Shown: positions 1 through 14,501, numbered from the stretch's first letter. The stretch is DNA of 64,000 nt from an uncultured Prevotellaceae bacterium (GCA_947166305.1 CAMVDV010000015.1:1-64000), one strand, 5' to 3'. Numbers and translations are program-made. The notes: generated by a model not told the origin, from the sequence alone.

Positions 1-923
1 ACTATGTGAAGAACATGGTAACTGGTGCTGCTCAGATGGACGGCGCTATCATCGTAGTTGCTGCAACTGACGGTCCTATGCCTCAGACTCGTGAACACAT
101 CCTGCTCGCTCGTCAGGTGAACGTTCCCCGTCTGGTTGTGTTCCTGAACAAGTGTGACATGGTCGAGGACGAGGAAATGCTCGAACTCGTTGAGATGGAA
201 ATGCAGGAACTTCTCGCTCAGTATGAGTTCGAGGAGGATACTCCATTCATCCGCGGCTCTGCTCTTGGTGCCTTGAATGGTGTTAAGGAGTGGGAAGACA
301 AGGTTATGGAGCTGATGGATGCTTGCGACAACTGGATTCAGGAGCCCGTTCGCGACATCGATAAGCCCTTCCTCATGCCCGTCGAAGACGTATTCTCCAT
401 TACAGGTCGTGGCACAGTTGCCACCGGTCGTATCGAGACAGGTGTCGTAAAGGTAGGCGACGAAGTACAGATTCTCGGTCTCGGCGAAGATAAGAAGTCT
501 GTCATCACAGGCGTTGAGATGTTCCGCAAGATCCTCGACGAAGGCGAAGCTGGCGATAACGTAGGTCTGCTCCTCCGTGGTATCGACAAGAACGAAGTGA
601 AGCGCGGTATGGTCATCACCCACCCGGGTGCCATCACACCTCACAAGGGCTTCAAGGCTTCCATCTACGTCCTGAAGAAGGAAGAAGGCGGCCGTCACAC
701 TCCCTTCGGCAACAAGTATCGTCCTCAGTTCTACCTGCGCACCATGGACTGCACCGGTGAGATTCACCTCCCCGATGGAATCGAAATGGTAATGCCCGGC
801 GATAACGTCGAGATCAAGGTTGAGCTCATCTACGCCGTAGCCCTCAACGTAGGTCTCCGCTTCGCTATCCGTGAAGGTGGTCGCACCGTAGGCTCTGGCC
901 AGATTACAGAGGTATTCGATTAA
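1..923 (+). CDS. tuf: Elongation factor Tu, 5'-truncated by the window edge
   Basis: EF-Tu is the GTPase that delivers aminoacyl-tRNA to the ribosome. The reading frame is already open at base 1 (end of an Asp codon, then Tyr, Val, KNMVTGAAQ), so the GTG at 6 is internal and the true start lies upstream; roughly the first 90 residues (P-loop and switch I) are missing. Visible are the NKCDMV G4 motif of the GTPase domain, then domains 2 and 3 with TGRIETG and the C-terminal [15 protein letters not shown] end. It heads the tuf-trpT-secE-nusG-ribosomal protein run typical of bacteria. Highly conserved, so the identity is certain. Confidence 0.98.
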   Translation, partial: YVKNMVTGAAQMDGAIIVVAATDGPMPQTREHILLARQVNVPRLVVFLNKCDMVEDEEMLELVEMEMQELLAQYEFEEDTPFIRGSALGALNGVKEWEDKVMELMDACDNWIQEPVRDIDKPFLMPVEDVFSITGRGTVATGRIETGVVKVGDEVQILGLGEDKKSVITGVEMFRKILDEGEAGDNVGLLLRGIDKNEVKRGMVITHPGAITPHKGFKASIYVLKKEEGGRHTPFGNKYRPQFYLRTMDCTGEIHLPDGIEMVMPGDNVEIKVELIYAVALNVGLRFAIREGGRTVGSGQITEVFD

Positions 924-966
924 TACAAGCGAATCGCTTTTGAGGCAAAACCTCAAAGACAATAAG

Positions 967-999
967 ATTGGGTGAGCAGACTCTCTCTGCTCACCCAAT
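967..999 (+). terminator. Perfect 14-bp hairpin between tuf and tRNA-Trp
   Basis: Bases 967-980 pair perfectly with 986-999 around a 5-nt loop (CTCTC). It lies 43 nt after the tuf stop and ends 2 nt before the tRNA. There is no T-tract, so it may be an RNA-processing or stability element protecting the tuf 3' end instead of a classical intrinsic terminator. Confidence 0.6.
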
Positions 1000-1001
1000 A
1001 T

Positions 1002-1077
1002 ACGGGAATAGCTCAGTTGGTAGAGCACTGGTCTCCAAAACCAGGTGTCGGGAGTTCGAGCCTCTCTTCCCGTGCCA
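1002..1077 (+). tRNA. trpT: tRNA-Trp (CCA anticodon)
   Basis: Acceptor stem ACGGGAA (1002-1008) pairs with TTCCCGT (1067-1073), discriminator G at 1074, and CCA is encoded (1075-1077). The anticodon stem is CTGGT/ACCAG (1028-1032/1040-1044) with anticodon CCA at 1035-1037. D-arm and TTCGAG T-loop are normal. Location between tuf and secE is the classical position for this tRNA. An open frame that reads through the tRNA into secE is not a real N-terminal extension. Confidence 0.97.
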
Positions 1078-1090
1078 AAAAGCAATAGTT

Positions 1091-1288
1091 ATGATCGAAA
1101 AGATAAAGAAGTATTGTAAGGAATCATACGATGAACTTGTGCACCAAACAACTTGGCCCACACGCTCAGAACTTATGAACAGTGCTGTTGTAGTATTAAC
1201 TGCTTCCCTATGCATAGCACTGGTAGTTTTCGTTATGGACTTCGTGTTCCAGTCTGGAATGGAAGTCATCTATGGTTTGCTGCGATAA
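1091..1288 (+). CDS. secE: Preprotein translocase subunit SecE
   Basis: A 65-residue protein starting at ATG 1091, 13 nt after the tRNA CCA. SecE clamps the SecY channel in the inner membrane. An amphipathic N-terminal helix contains the conserved TTWPTRSEL signature of the SecE/Sec61-gamma family, followed by one transmembrane helix of about 23 residues (VVVLTASLCIALVVFVMDFVF). The length is right for the single-spanning SecE found in most bacteria outside the enterics. The start was chosen because the longer open frame runs through tRNA-Trp. nusG follows 16 nt later. Confidence 0.95.
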   Translation: MIEKIKKYCKESYDELVHQTTWPTRSELMNSAVVVLTASLCIALVVFVMDFVFQSGMEVIYGLLR

Positions 1289-1304
1289 AGAATCCCCTTA
1301 GGAA

Positions 1305-1859
1305 ATGGCAGACGCTGGAATGAAATGGTACGTGCTGCGTGCTATCAGTGGAAAAGAGGGAAAAGTCAAGGAGGTAATCGATGCGCTGATTAACAATCAG
1401 CCCGATTTTGCCAAGCACGTTTCCCAAGTGCTGATTCCTACCGAGAAGGTAGTTACCGTCACATCAGGCAAGCGCAAGATTAAGGAGAAGAATCGTTACC
1501 CGGGCTATGTCTTCGTTGAGGCAGAGCTTGTGGGGGAGACTCAGGCTCGTCTGCGCGAAGTGTCCAATGTGATGGGATTCCTCAATGATTCGCGTTCAAG
1601 CAACACCCCCATGCCTCTGAGACCTGCTGAAGTCAGCCAGATGCTTGGGACAATCGACGAGATGGCAGAGATTCCCGAAGATGTATTCATCCCCTTCGAG
1701 GTCGGTGAGAGCATCAAGGTTTCCGACGGCCCGTTCAGCGGGTTCGATGCCGTGGTCGAGGAAGTGAATAACGAAAAGAAGAAGCTGAAGGTAATGGTCA
1801 AGATCTTCGGACGCAAGACGCCCGTTGAGCTTGGTTTTACACAAGTCGAGAAGCTTTGA
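1305..1859 (+). CDS. nusG: Transcription termination/antitermination factor NusG
   Basis: 184 residues. NusG binds the RNA polymerase clamp and couples transcription to Rho or to the ribosome. The N-terminal NGN domain begins [15 protein letters not shown] (alternative start at ATG 1320, which would remove five residues) and includes [13 protein letters not shown]; the C-terminal KOW domain (about 128-184) has [15 protein letters not shown]. The stop codon overlaps a small hairpin (GAGGCA 1858-1863 with TGCCTC 1874-1879) in the 59-nt gap before rplK. Co-transcribed with secE. Confidence 0.96.
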   Translation: MADAGMKWYVLRAISGKEGKVKEVIDALINNQPDFAKHVSQVLIPTEKVVTVTSGKRKIKEKNRYPGYVFVEAELVGETQARLREVSNVMGFLNDSRSSNTPMPLRPAEVSQMLGTIDEMAEIPEDVFIPFEVGESIKVSDGPFSGFDAVVEEVNNEKKKLKVMVKIFGRKTPVELGFTQVEKL

Positions 1860-1918
1860 GGCATTCTGTTACGTGCCTCGAGGTTTCACATTATAAATAA
1901 ATAATAAAGTATAATCAA

Positions 1919-2359
1919 ATGGCTAAAGAAGTTGCTGGATTAATCAAATTACAGATTAAAGGAGGCGCTGCAAATCCATCTCCCCCAGTAGGCCCTGCAT
2001 TGGGTTCTAAGGGAATCAACATCATGGATTTCTGTAAGGCATTCAACGCCAGAACGCAGGATCGTGCCGGCAAGGTGTTGCCTGTCATCATCACTTACTA
2101 TACGGACAAGTCTTACGACTTCGTTGTGAAGACTCCTCCCGTAGCCGTACAGTTGATGGAGGCTGCCAAGCTGAAGGGCGGCAGTGCGGAACCCAACCGT
2201 AAGAAGGTTGCCGAGATTACTTGGGACCAGGTTCGCACGATTGCCCAGGACAAGATGCCTGACCTGAATTGCTTTACAGTAGAGTCTGCAATGACTTTGG
2301 TTGCAGGCACAGCCAGAAGTATGGGTATCACTGTCAAGGGTGAGTTCCCCGGTAAATAA
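1919..2359 (+). CDS. rplK: 50S ribosomal protein L11
   Basis: 146 residues, the normal length for L11. It binds the GTPase-associated region of 23S rRNA. Recognised from the N-terminal [20 protein letters not shown] motif, which contains the proline switch, and the C-terminal rRNA-binding domain ending [10 protein letters not shown]. rplA starts 19 nt downstream, so the two are translated from one message. In many bacteria L1 represses this pair by binding their mRNA; no convincing L1-binding mimic was identified here. Confidence 0.98.
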   Translation: MAKEVAGLIKLQIKGGAANPSPPVGPALGSKGINIMDFCKAFNARTQDRAGKVLPVIITYYTDKSYDFVVKTPPVAVQLMEAAKLKGGSAEPNRKKVAEITWDQVRTIAQDKMPDLNCFTVESAMTLVAGTARSMGITVKGEFPGK

Positions 2360-2378
2360 TCTAATCTTCAATTACACA

Positions 2379-3077
2379 ATGAGTAAACTGACAAAGAATC
2401 AGAAGTTGGTAGCTGATAAGATTGAAGCAGGGAAGGCATACACCTTGAAGGAAGCTTCTGCCTTGGTGAAGGAGATTACGACCACCAAGTTTGATGCTTC
2501 TGTTGATATCGATGTGCGTCTGGGCGTCGACCCCAGGAAGGCTAACCAGATGGTTCGCGGCGTTGTCTCTCTGCCCAACGGTACGGGCAAGGTGACTCGC
2601 GTGCTGTGCCTCTGCACACCGGATGCTGAAGCTGCTGCCAAGGAAGCAGGTGCTGACTATGTAGGTCTCGATGAGTACATCGAGAAGATTAAGGGTGGTT
2701 GGACGGACATCGACGTCATCATCACCATGCCCTCCATCATGGGCAAGATTGGTGCTCTGGGTCGTGTGCTCGGTCCCCGTGGCTTAATGCCTAACCCCAA
2801 GAGTGGAACCGTAACGATGGATGTAGCCAAGGCTGTCCGCGAGGTGAAGCAGGGTAAGATTGACTTCAAGGTCGACAAGACCGGTATCGTGCATACTTCT
2901 ATCGGCAAGGTGTCTTTCACCGCCGACATGATTGCGCAGAATGCCAAGGAGTTCATCTCGACCATCATCAAGCTGAAGCCTGCTGCTGCCAAGGGCACAT
3001 ACATCAAGAGTATTTATCTTTCAAGTACAATGAGCCGTGGCATCAAGATTGATCCAAAGGCTACTGAGGAAATCTAA
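2379..3077 (+). CDS. rplA: 50S ribosomal protein L1
   Basis: 232 residues from ATG 2379 (MSKLTKNQ); the open frame extends upstream into rplK but the family start and length fix this ATG. L1 forms the mobile L1 stalk near the ribosomal E site. Recognised from [16 protein letters not shown], the [14 protein letters not shown] signature and the C-terminal [14 protein letters not shown] block. Located between rplK and rplJ, 15 nt from the latter. Confidence 0.98.
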   Translation: MSKLTKNQKLVADKIEAGKAYTLKEASALVKEITTTKFDASVDIDVRLGVDPRKANQMVRGVVSLPNGTGKVTRVLCLCTPDAEAAAKEAGADYVGLDEYIEKIKGGWTDIDVIITMPSIMGKIGALGRVLGPRGLMPNPKSGTVTMDVAKAVREVKQGKIDFKVDKTGIVHTSIGKVSFTADMIAQNAKEFISTIIKLKPAAAKGTYIKSIYLSSTMSRGIKIDPKATEEI

Positions 3078-3092
3078 AAAAGCTGTAACATC

Positions 3093-3650
3093 ATGAGAAA
3101 GGAAGATAAAGTAGCAATTATTGCGCAGCTGGGTGAATATCTGAAACAGTATCCTCACTTCTACTTGGTAGACGTTGAGGGCATGAATGCTGCCGACACG
3201 AGCAGCCTGCGTCGCAAGTGTTTTGAGAAGGGCCTGAAGATGGTCGTTGTCAAGAACACGCTGATGACGAAGGCACTTGAGGCAGCTGAGGAGAATTTCG
3301 ACGAGCTGAAGCCTGTGATGGTGGGCACGACTGCCCTCATCCTGACTGAGACTGCCAATGTCCCTGCAAAGCTCATCAAGGAGCTGAACGGAAAGAAGCA
3401 GGAGAAGCCGGCTTTCAAGGCTGCATACGCCGAGGGTGCTCTCTATGTGGGTGCTGACCAGCTGAATACTCTTGCCGCTCTGAAGAGCAAGAACGAACTG
3501 ATTGCAGACGTGATCGCTGCCCTGGAGTCTCCGATTATGAACGTCCTGAGCGCTCTGGAGAACAAGGAGAATGCCGAGGCTCCCGAGGCTGCTCCCGCAG
3601 CAGAGGCTGCAACAGAACCAGAAGCCGCCGCAGAGCCTGCGGCAGAGTAA
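3093..3650 (+). CDS. rplJ: 50S ribosomal protein L10
   Basis: 185 residues. L10 is the base of the L7/L12 stalk. The N-terminal rRNA-binding domain (MRKEDKVAIIAQLGEYL, then SSLRRKCFEKGLKMVVVKNTL) is typical, followed by the L12-binding helix near ALESPIMNVLSALE. The last about 25 residues are an Ala/Glu/Pro-rich tail, a lineage-specific extension absent from E. coli L10. rplL begins 38 nt downstream. Confidence 0.97.
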   Translation: MRKEDKVAIIAQLGEYLKQYPHFYLVDVEGMNAADTSSLRRKCFEKGLKMVVVKNTLMTKALEAAEENFDELKPVMVGTTALILTETANVPAKLIKELNGKKQEKPAFKAAYAEGALYVGADQLNTLAALKSKNELIADVIAALESPIMNVLSALENKENAEAPEAAPAAEAATEPEAAAEPAAE

Positions 3651-3688
3651 TTAACAAAGTATAATAACAACTTAAATACATTAAAGAA

Positions 3689-4063
3689 ATGGCTGATATT
3701 AAGGCTATTGCTGCTGAGCTCGTAGCGCTCACAGTACAGGAAGTAATTGATCTTAAGAATGAACTTAAGGAGACTTATGGCATCGAGCCCGCTGCTGCTG
3801 CTGTAGTTGTTGCTGCAGGTGGCGAAGGCGGTGGCGCTGCTGCTGAGGAGAAGACGGACTTCGACGTTGTCCTCAAGAGCGCAGGTGCTGCTAAGTTGCA
3901 GGTTGTGAAGGCTGTCAAGGAAGCTTGCGGTCTGGGCCTGAAGGAAGCAAAGGAAATGGTCGACGGTGCTCCCAGCGTGCTGAAGGAAGGCATGCCCAAG
4001 GCCGACGCAGAGGCTCTGAAGAAGACCCTCGAGGAGGCTGGCGCAGAAGTCGAACTGAAGTAA
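3689..4063 (+). CDS. rplL: 50S ribosomal protein L7/L12
   Basis: 124 residues. Multi-copy stalk protein that recruits translation GTPases. N-terminal dimerisation domain, an Ala/Gly-rich hinge (about 34-52), and the C-terminal factor-binding domain with [20 protein letters not shown] and [13 protein letters not shown]. The gene is followed by an imperfect terminator and a 400-nt gap before rpoB, where L7/L12 expression is probably uncoupled from polymerase. Confidence 0.98.
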   Translation: MADIKAIAAELVALTVQEVIDLKNELKETYGIEPAAAAVVVAAGGEGGGAAAEEKTDFDVVLKSAGAAKLQVVKAVKEACGLGLKEAKEMVDGAPSVLKEGMPKADAEALKKTLEEAGAEVELK

Positions 4064-4075
4064 TCTTCTCCCCTG

Positions 4076-4127
4076 AGAAAAGGGCAAACGGTAAAGGATC
4101 CTCTGGTAGAGGGTTCTTTGCCTTTTT
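4076..4127 (+). terminator. Attenuator-like hairpin after rplL
   Basis: An inner stem (AGGATCCTCT/AGAGGGTTCT, two G-U pairs) is extended by an outer stem (GGCAAA 4083-4088 with TTTGCC 4117-4122) and ends in a T5 run. It lies 12 nt after the rplL stop. rpoB has no obvious promoter of its own, so partial read-through, as known for the E. coli rplL-rpoB attenuator, is the simplest reading. Confidence 0.7.
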
Positions 4128-4186
4128 GTGTCTATAAACAGATTTATCCTTATCGGTGCTGCGGGCCGCAATCCAGTGCGTTGCCA

Positions 4187-4406
4187 GACACGGCGTACGG
4201 TTAAATAAGACACGGCGCAGAGTTACGGAAAACACTCTGTGCGGTTGTGCAAGGAAGGGCGTGGGGTTATGCAAGACACCCTGAGCGGTGATACTAAAGC
4301 CCCCGAGCGGTTGCTGAAAACGCCCTGTGCTGTGATGCAGAACACAGCCTGCGGCGATGGGCAATGCCGCCTGCGGCGATGACAATCTCCCCGTGCCGTG
4401 TTTCCG
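4187..4406. repeat. Degenerate 22-nt tandem array upstream of rpoB (10 units)
   Basis: Ten consecutive 22-nt units fit without a gap (unit starts 4187, 4209, 4231, 4253, 4275, 4297, 4319, 4341, 4363, 4385). Typical pieces are TGCGGCGATGGGCAA and CTGTGCGGTTGTGCAA. Units diverge from each other but keep phase. The array fills most of the 403-nt rplL-rpoB gap (4064-4466); the rest holds the attenuator hairpin and the rpoB leader. It is the longest of the period-22 arrays in the window. Confidence 0.75.
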
Positions 4407-4466
4407 GCCGGCCCGTTTGCTGTTGAGACATATTTCATTTTCACGAGAAAACAATATCGAGTTTAG

Positions 4467-7400
4467 ATGGCTAATAAAAAGAACCAGAGAATTAATTTCG
4501 CTTCCGTAAAGAGTCCGTTGGCTTACCCCGACTTCTTGGAAGTGCAGCTGAAGTCGTTCAAGGACTTCCTCCAGCTTGACACTCCTCCCGAACAGAGGAA
4601 GAATGATGGCTTGTACAAGGTCTTCTCTGAGAACTTCCCGATTAACGACACGCGCAACAACTTTAATCTGGAGTTTCTCGATTACTTCATCGACCCTCCC
4701 CGCTATTCCATAGAGGAGTGTCTGGAGCGCGACCTTACCTACAGTGTGCCCCTGAAGGCTAAACTGAAGTTGAGTTGCGACGACCCTGACCACGAGGATT
4801 TCGCCACGGTGGTGCAGGATGTCTTCCTTGGCTTCATCCCTTACATGACGGACAACGGCACGTTCATCATCAACGGTGCCGAGCGCGTCGTCGTTTCGCA
4901 GTTGCACCGCTCGCCCGGTGTCTTTTTCGGCAGCAGCGTCCATGCCAACGGCTCACTGCTTTATTCTGCCCGCATCATCCCCTTCAAGGGCAGCTGGATT
5001 GAGTTCGCCACGGACATCAACAACGTGATGTATGCCTACATCGACCGCAAGAAGAAGCTGCCCGTCACCACCCTTCTCCGAGCCATCGGCTTCGAGAACG
5101 ACAAGGACATCCTGCAGATCTTCAACCTTGCGGAGGAGGTTAAGGCCACTCGTGAAAACCTCAAGGAGCATCTCGGACAGAAGCTTGCCGCCCGCGTGCT
5201 GAAGAGTTGGATCGAAGACTTCGTCGACGAGGACACGGGCGAAGTGGTGTCCATCGAGCGCAACGAAATCATTCTGGAGCGCGAGAGCTTGCTCGACGAG
5301 GATGCCATCGAGCAGATCATGGCAAGCAACGTGCCCTCCATCCTCGTACACAAGGAAGATGCGCAGTCCAGCGACTACAGCATCATCTTCAACACCTTCC
5401 AGAAGGACGCCACCAACAGCGAGAAGGAGGCCATCAGCTACATCTACAAGCAGCTGCGCAACGCCGACCCCGTGGACGATGCCAGCGCCAAGGAAGTCAT
5501 CCTTAACCTCTTCTTCAGCGAGAAGCGCTATGACCTGGGCGAAGTGGGACGCTACCGCATCAACCACAAGCTCGGCCTCGACACCGATCCCAGCGTGCGT
5601 GTGCTGACCAAGGAGGACATCATCGAGATTATCAAATACCTCATCGAGCTTGTCAACTCCAAGGCAAGCGTCGACGACATCGACCATCTGAGCAACCGTC
5701 GCGTGCGCACCGTCGGCGAACAGCTCGCCAATCAGTTCGCCATCGGCCTGGCTCGTATGATACGAACCATCCGCGAGCGAATGAACGTCCGCGACAATGA
5801 AGTGTTCACGCCCATCGAGCTGCTGACGAACAAGAGCCTTGGCGGTGTCATCAACAGCTTCTTCGGCACCAACGCCCTGAGCCAGTTCATGGACCAGACG
5901 AACCCTCTGGCCGAAGTCACCCACAAGCGTCGTCTCTCAGCCCTCGGCCCTGGCGGTCTTTCTCGTGAACGTGCCGGCTTCGAGGTGCGCGACGTGCACT
6001 ATACCCACTACGGACGTCTCTGTCCCATCGAGTCGCCCGAAGGCCCCAACATCGGCCTCATCTCGTCGCTCTGCGTCTATGCCAAGATCAACGACCTCGG
6101 CTTCATCGAGACACCCTACCGCAAGGTGGAGGACGGCAAAGTTGACCTTTCGCCCGAAGGCGTGCGCTACATGACCGCCGAGGAAGAGAACGGACTCATC
6201 ATCGGTCAGGGTAACGCCCCGCTCAACGACGACGGTACCTTCATCCGCTCCAAGGTGAAGTGCCGTCAGGACGATGACTATCCCGTCGTACCGCCCTCCG
6301 AGGTCAACCTCATGGACGTCGCTCCGCAGCAGATAGCCTCTATCGCCGCCGCCCTCATCCCCTTCCTCGAGCACGACGACGCCCACCGTGCACTGATGGG
6401 CTCCAACATGATGCGCCAGGCAGTGCCCTTGATGCGCACCGAAGCACCCATCGTCGGCACCGGCATCGAGCGCCAAGTCTGCGAGGACTCCCGCACCATG
6501 ATTACTGCGGAAGGCGACGGTGTAATCGAATACGTTGACGCTACAACCATCCGCGTCCTCTACGACCGCACCGACGACGAGGAGTTTGTCAGCTTCGAGC
6601 CTGCACTCAAGGAGTACCGCATACCCAAGTTCCGTCGCACAAACCAGAACATGACCATCGACCTTCGCCCCATCTGCAACAAGGGCGAAAGAGTTGTCAA
6701 GGGACAAATCCTCACCGAGGGCTACTCCACCGAGGACGGCGAGCTGGCACTCGGCAAGAATCTCCTCGTGGCCTACATGCCTTGGAAGGGCTACAACTAT
6801 GAGGATGCCATTGTACTCAACGAGCGTGTCGTCCGCGAGGACATCCTCACCAGCGTCCACGTCGAGGAGTTCTCCCTCGAGGTGCGCGAGACGAAGCGCG
6901 GTCTGGAGGAGCTCACGGCCGACATCCCCAACGTCAGCGAGGAAGCCACCAAGGACCTCGACGAGAACGGCATCATCCGCATCGGCGCCCGTGTCGCTCC
7001 CGGCGACATCATGATAGGCAAGATTACGCCTAAGGGCGAGAGCGACCCCAGTCCCGAAGAGAAGTTGCTCCGCGCCATCTTCGGCGACAAGGCAGGCGAC
7101 GTCAAGGACGCTTCGCTCAAGGCAAGCCCCTCGCTCAACGGCGTCGTCATCGACAAGAAACTCTTCACCAAGGCCTCCAAGACAGGCAAGGTGAAGCTTC
7201 AGGACAAGCCGCGCCTCGCCGCCATCGACGAGGAGTTCAACAGCAAGGTGGACGACCTGAAAGCCATCCTCGTGGACAAGCTCATGGAGCTCACGAAGGG
7301 AAAGAAGAGCCAGGGCATCGTCGACAACGTGGGCGTAAGCCTCATCCCCAAGAACAGCAGCATCACGGCCAACGTGCTTGGCAGCATCGACTACACTACC

Positions 7401-8276
7401 GTGCAGCTCAGCGGCTGGACTAACGACGAACACATCAACGAACTCATCGGCAAGCTCATCATCAACTACCTCAAGAAGTACAAGCTGCTCGAGACGGAGA
7501 TGAAGCGCAAGAAGTTTGCCATCAGCCTGGGCGACGAACTGCCCAACGGCATCGTGCAGCTCGCCAAGGTCTACATCGCCAAGAAGCGTAAGATAGGTGT
7601 CGGCGACAAGATGGCCGGACGCCACGGCAACAAGGGTATCGTCAGCAAGGTGGTTCGCCAGGAGGATATGCCTTTCCTGGCCGACGGCACACCCGTCGAC
7701 ATCGTGCTCAACCCGCTGGGCGTGCCTTCGCGAATGAACATCGGCCAGATCTTCGAGACCGTGCTCGGCGCAGCAGGCAAGAAGCTCGGCGTGAAGTTTG
7801 CCACGCCCATCTTCGACGGCGCTTCGCTCGACGACCTCTGCGAATGGACCGACAAGGCAGGCCTGCCTCGCTATTGCTCCACACAGCTCTACGACGGCGC
7901 AACAGGCGAACCCTTCGACCAGCTCGCCACCGTGGGCGTTGCCTATATGCTCAAGCTCGGCCACATGGTCGAGGACAAGATGCACGCCCGCAGCATCGGC
8001 CCGTACTCTCTCATCACGCAGCAGCCCCTCGGCGGTAAGGCACAGTTCGGCGGACAGCGCTTCGGTGAGATGGAAGTCTGGGCAATCGAGGCCTTCGGCG
8101 CATCGCACGTTCTGCAGGAAATCCTCACCATCAAGAGCGACGACGTCGTGGGCCGCAGCAAGGCATACGAAGCCATCGTCAAGGGTGAGCACATGCCCAC
8201 GCCGGGCATCCCCGAGTCTCTCAACGTGCTGCTCCATGAGCTGCGCGGACTGGGATTGCGTGTAAGTTTGGAATAA
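4467..8276 (+). CDS. rpoB: DNA-directed RNA polymerase subunit beta
   Basis: 1269 residues, the usual Bacteroidetes length. Forms one pincer of RNA polymerase and part of the active site. The rifampicin-binding cluster reads [19 protein letters not shown] then LSALGPGGL, with the Asp, His and Ser positions that commonly mutate to resistance all in the sensitive form. Other landmarks: [48 protein letters not shown] and the C-terminal [20 protein letters not shown]. rpoC starts 32 nt after the stop. Confidence 0.99.
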   Translation: MANKKNQRINFASVKSPLAYPDFLEVQLKSFKDFLQLDTPPEQRKNDGLYKVFSENFPINDTRNNFNLEFLDYFIDPPRYSIEECLERDLTYSVPLKAKLKLSCDDPDHEDFATVVQDVFLGFIPYMTDNGTFIINGAERVVVSQLHRSPGVFFGSSVHANGSLLYSARIIPFKGSWIEFATDINNVMYAYIDRKKKLPVTTLLRAIGFENDKDILQIFNLAEEVKATRENLKEHLGQKLAARVLKSWIEDFVDEDTGEVVSIERNEIILERESLLDEDAIEQIMASNVPSILVHKEDAQSSDYSIIFNTFQKDATNSEKEAISYIYKQLRNADPVDDASAKEVILNLFFSEKRYDLGEVGRYRINHKLGLDTDPSVRVLTKEDIIEIIKYLIELVNSKASVDDIDHLSNRRVRTVGEQLANQFAIGLARMIRTIRERMNVRDNEVFTPIELLTNKSLGGVINSFFGTNALSQFMDQTNPLAEVTHKRRLSALGPGGLSRERAGFEVRDVHYTHYGRLCPIESPEGPNIGLISSLCVYAKINDLGFIETPYRKVEDGKVDLSPEGVRYMTAEEENGLIIGQGNAPLNDDGTFIRSKVKCRQDDDYPVVPPSEVNLMDVAPQQIASIAAALIPFLEHDDAHRALMGSNMMRQAVPLMRTEAPIVGTGIERQVCEDSRTMITAEGDGVIEYVDATTIRVLYDRTDDEEFVSFEPALKEYRIPKFRRTNQNMTIDLRPICNKGERVVKGQILTEGYSTEDGELALGKNLLVAYMPWKGYNYEDAIVLNERVVREDILTSVHVEEFSLEVRETKRGLEELTADIPNVSEEATKDLDENGIIRIGARVAPGDIMIGKITPKGESDPSPEEKLLRAIFGDKAGDVKDASLKASPSLNGVVIDKKLFTKASKTGKVKLQDKPRLAAIDEEFNSKVDDLKAILVDKLMELTKGKKSQGIVDNVGVSLIPKNSSITANVLGSIDYTTVQLSGWTNDEHINELIGKLIINYLKKYKLLETEMKRKKFAISLGDELPNGIVQLAKVYIAKKRKIGVGDKMAGRHGNKGIVSKVVRQEDMPFLADGTPVDIVLNPLGVPSRMNIGQIFETVLGAAGKKLGVKFATPIFDGASLDDLCEWTDKAGLPRYCSTQLYDGATGEPFDQLATVGVAYMLKLGHMVEDKMHARSIGPYSLITQQPLGGKAQFGGQRFGEMEVWAIEAFGASHVLQEILTIKSDDVVGRSKAYEAIVKGEHMPTPGIPESLNVLLHELRGLGLRVSLE

Positions 8277-8308
8277 ATGAATCGCTTTTTTAGAAAGGAT
8301 ATCGAAAC

Positions 8309-12610
<4,302 letters not shown>

Positions 12611-12631
12611 AAGACCTTCCCCATCCCTCCT

Positions 12632-12655
12632 CCCCCTAAAGGGGGTCTGGGGGTC
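12632..12655 (+). repeat. CCCCCTAAAGGGGG-type intergenic repeat, copy 1
   Basis: A 24-nt motif containing CCCCCTAAAGGGGGT followed by GGGGGTC, directly after rpoC. A near-identical copy in the opposite orientation lies at 18639-18662 (two differences), also directly after a stop codon. Confidence 0.7.
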
Positions 12656-12671
12656 CAGAGGGAGTATAATT

Positions 12672-12708
12672 AAGAACCGCAAGGCGAAAGCTTTGCGGTT
12701 CTTTTTTT
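12672..12708 (+). terminator. Strong intrinsic terminator after rpoC
   Basis: A 14-bp stem (12672-12685 with 12690-12703, one G-U pair) closed by a GAAA tetraloop and followed by a run of seven T. Ends the ribosomal protein/RNA polymerase transcription unit. Confidence 0.93.
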
Positions 12709-12727
12709 GTAGAAAAGTGTGAGAAAG

Positions 12728-12759
12728 TTTGGCAGAAAGGGTATAAAGTAGTACCTTTG
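12728..12759 (+). promoter_or_regulatory. Bacteroidetes sigma-A promoter for the FISUMP protein gene
   Basis: TTTG at 12728-12731, a 20-nt spacer, then TACCTTTG at 12752-12759. This matches the Bacteroidetes housekeeping consensus (TTTG, 19-21 nt, TAnnTTTG). The start codon is about 100 nt downstream. Confidence 0.8.
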
Positions 12760-12865
12760 TGACAGAGTAAAAGGTAAATGTGATGAAACGGTCAGTGCTA
12801 AGAAGTGATTCGCCATCCTCATAAATCCCACGACAAATCATTTTATTAACTAAATAAAAACCAAT

Positions 12866-14245
12866 ATGAAATTGAGAACTATCCTTGCAGCCCTGCTTCT
12901 GATGGTGGCGGGCTTGCAGACAGCGTGGGGGCAGGGCTTCCGCGTCTACAAGAGTGACGGCACAATCATGCAGTTCAGCCTCCGCACGGACAGCATCGTC
13001 TTCTACGACGGCATCGGCTCGGACCAAGACTTCGGTCCCTTCACGCCCGTCAACCAGTGCATCGTCGGCACATGGTACAAGACGAGGAATGAGGCCGTAA
13101 CCTTCAACGAGGACGGCACGACGGACTATGTCAGCGGTGCCACCTACGAGTTCCTGCCTTATCAGGGCACGCTGATTCTCTTCAATGCAGCGGGCAAGCC
13201 GATGAAGCTGCTTCGTGTGCCAAAGGTGACGCAAGACTATATCGTGCTGAGCGAGTGGGGCGGCGATACGTTTGCCCTGCTGACCAAGGAGCAGCCGCCA
13301 CAGCCTGTTGCCTCCATCACCATCAGCCCTGCATCGCTCAGCCTTCAGCCAAACGAGACGAGCACCCTCACTGCCACCGTCTTGCCCTCCGATGCCGACA
13401 ACAAGGAAGTGGAGTGGACGAGCAGCGACGAGGCGGTGGCCGAGGTGAGCGCAGACGGCTGCATCACAGCAAAAGCCGAAGGCACCTGCGTCATTACTTG
13501 CGCAGCCAAGGACGGCAGCGGCGTGAAGGGCGAGTGCCAGGTGACGGTGAAGCAGTCAGGCACCTACGGGCATGAGTATGTTGAGATAGGCGGCCTGAAG
13601 TGGGCCACGATGAATGTGGGGGCTACAACCGTGGCAGGCAGTTATGAGACTTGCTTCGGCGACTACTACGCCTGTGGCGAGACGCAGCCGCGCTACATGA
13701 CCATCACACGCTCGGGCACCAACGCCTCCTTCACCTGGCGCAACGGCTACAGCAGCGGCTACAGCGATGACAACTGGCCCACCTACACAGGCACGACGCT
13801 CGATGCAGCCCACGATGCAGCCACTGCGAACTGGGGCGGCACATGGCGCACGCCGACCAAGGCGGAGTTTGAGGCATTGGCAAAGGCCTGCTCGGGCAGC
13901 GACGGCAACGGCCAGGCACCCGTCGAGCTGACCAGCACCATTACGTCGGGCGGCATCTATTGGCTGAGCAGCACGCAGACCATCGAGTCTGCCTACACGG
14001 GTGTGGCAGGCTTACTCTTTGTGAGTGCGAGCGACATCAGCAAGCGAGTTTTCTTCCCCGCCTCCGGCTTCGCCTACGACACGAGAATCTACTCTGGCAG
14101 CACGCGCGGCTTCTACTGGTCCTCGTCGCTCAACGCGTCGGATGCCAGCAACGCCTACTTCCTGTTCTTCTACTCGTCGTACGTCAATCCGTCGAACCTC
14201 AACGACCGCTACTACGGGAAGACGGTGCGTCCAGTTTCAGACTAA
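12866..14245 (+). CDS. Secreted protein with Ig-like (Big_2) and FISUMP domains
   Basis: 459 residues. Signal peptide (MKLRTILAALLLMVAGLQTAWG, cleavage near residue 22), then a region of about 120 residues without a recognised fold. A bacterial Ig-like domain follows (about 150-232: VASITISPASLSLQPNETS, then TSSDEAVAEVSADGCITAK). The C-terminal half (about 238-459) matches the Fibrobacter succinogenes major paralogous domain: GGLKWATMNVGA, GGTWRTPTKAEFEAL, YWSSSLNASDASNAYF, GKTVRPV. Such proteins are exported and surface-associated; the biochemical role is unknown. Monocistronic, with its own promoter. Confidence 0.85.
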   Translation: MKLRTILAALLLMVAGLQTAWGQGFRVYKSDGTIMQFSLRTDSIVFYDGIGSDQDFGPFTPVNQCIVGTWYKTRNEAVTFNEDGTTDYVSGATYEFLPYQGTLILFNAAGKPMKLLRVPKVTQDYIVLSEWGGDTFALLTKEQPPQPVASITISPASLSLQPNETSTLTATVLPSDADNKEVEWTSSDEAVAEVSADGCITAKAEGTCVITCAAKDGSGVKGECQVTVKQSGTYGHEYVEIGGLKWATMNVGATTVAGSYETCFGDYYACGETQPRYMTITRSGTNASFTWRNGYSSGYSDDNWPTYTGTTLDAAHDAATANWGGTWRTPTKAEFEALAKACSGSDGNGQAPVELTSTITSGGIYWLSSTQTIESAYTGVAGLLFVSASDISKRVFFPASGFAYDTRIYSGSTRGFYWSSSLNASDASNAYFLFFYSSYVNPSNLNDRYYGKTVRPVSD

Positions 14246-14413
14246 CCCTTGAACTTCGTTCTTCGTTTTCTTGCCATGCCAAAGCAAACGGGCTTTGCTT
14301 TGGGCATCTGGCTTGACGAAAACGTCCACCGCGTGCTTTGCACGCATTCGATTCATTTGACAATTTGATTCATTTATTGCGGGCTGCCGTATAAAAGGCA
14401 GCCCGCGCTGGCA

Positions 14414-14501
14414 AACTCCGCACGCGGCGTTGACCATCTCCGCGTGCGGCGATGACGAACTCCGCACGCGGAATTTCCATTTCCCGCACGCGGAGTTTTT
14501 A
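14414..14501. repeat. 22-nt tandem array, 4 units
   Basis: Units start at 14414, 14436, 14458 and 14480. Cores are CTCCGCACGCGG, CTCCGCGTGCGG, CTCCGCACGCGG and CCCGCACGCGG, so the near-palindromic core occurs in both orientations within one array. Confidence 0.88.

Noticed and set aside
6..8. GTG at base 6 as the start of tuf
   Set aside because: EF-Tu sequence continues in frame upstream (Asp-Tyr before the Val), so the gene is cut by the window edge.
968..1090. N-terminal extension of SecE
   Set aside because: The open frame runs through tRNA-Trp and a hairpin; SecE family length and the ATG at 1091 fit without it.
5937..8237. 766-residue minus-strand frame opposite rpoB
   Set aside because: A shadow of codon bias in rpoB; no family resemblance, no start context. 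Similar long antisense frames opposite rpoC (9038-11125, 11339-13234), the fasciclin gene (35204-37576), the calycin repeat gene (52785-54731) and 56162-58114 were rejected for the same reason.
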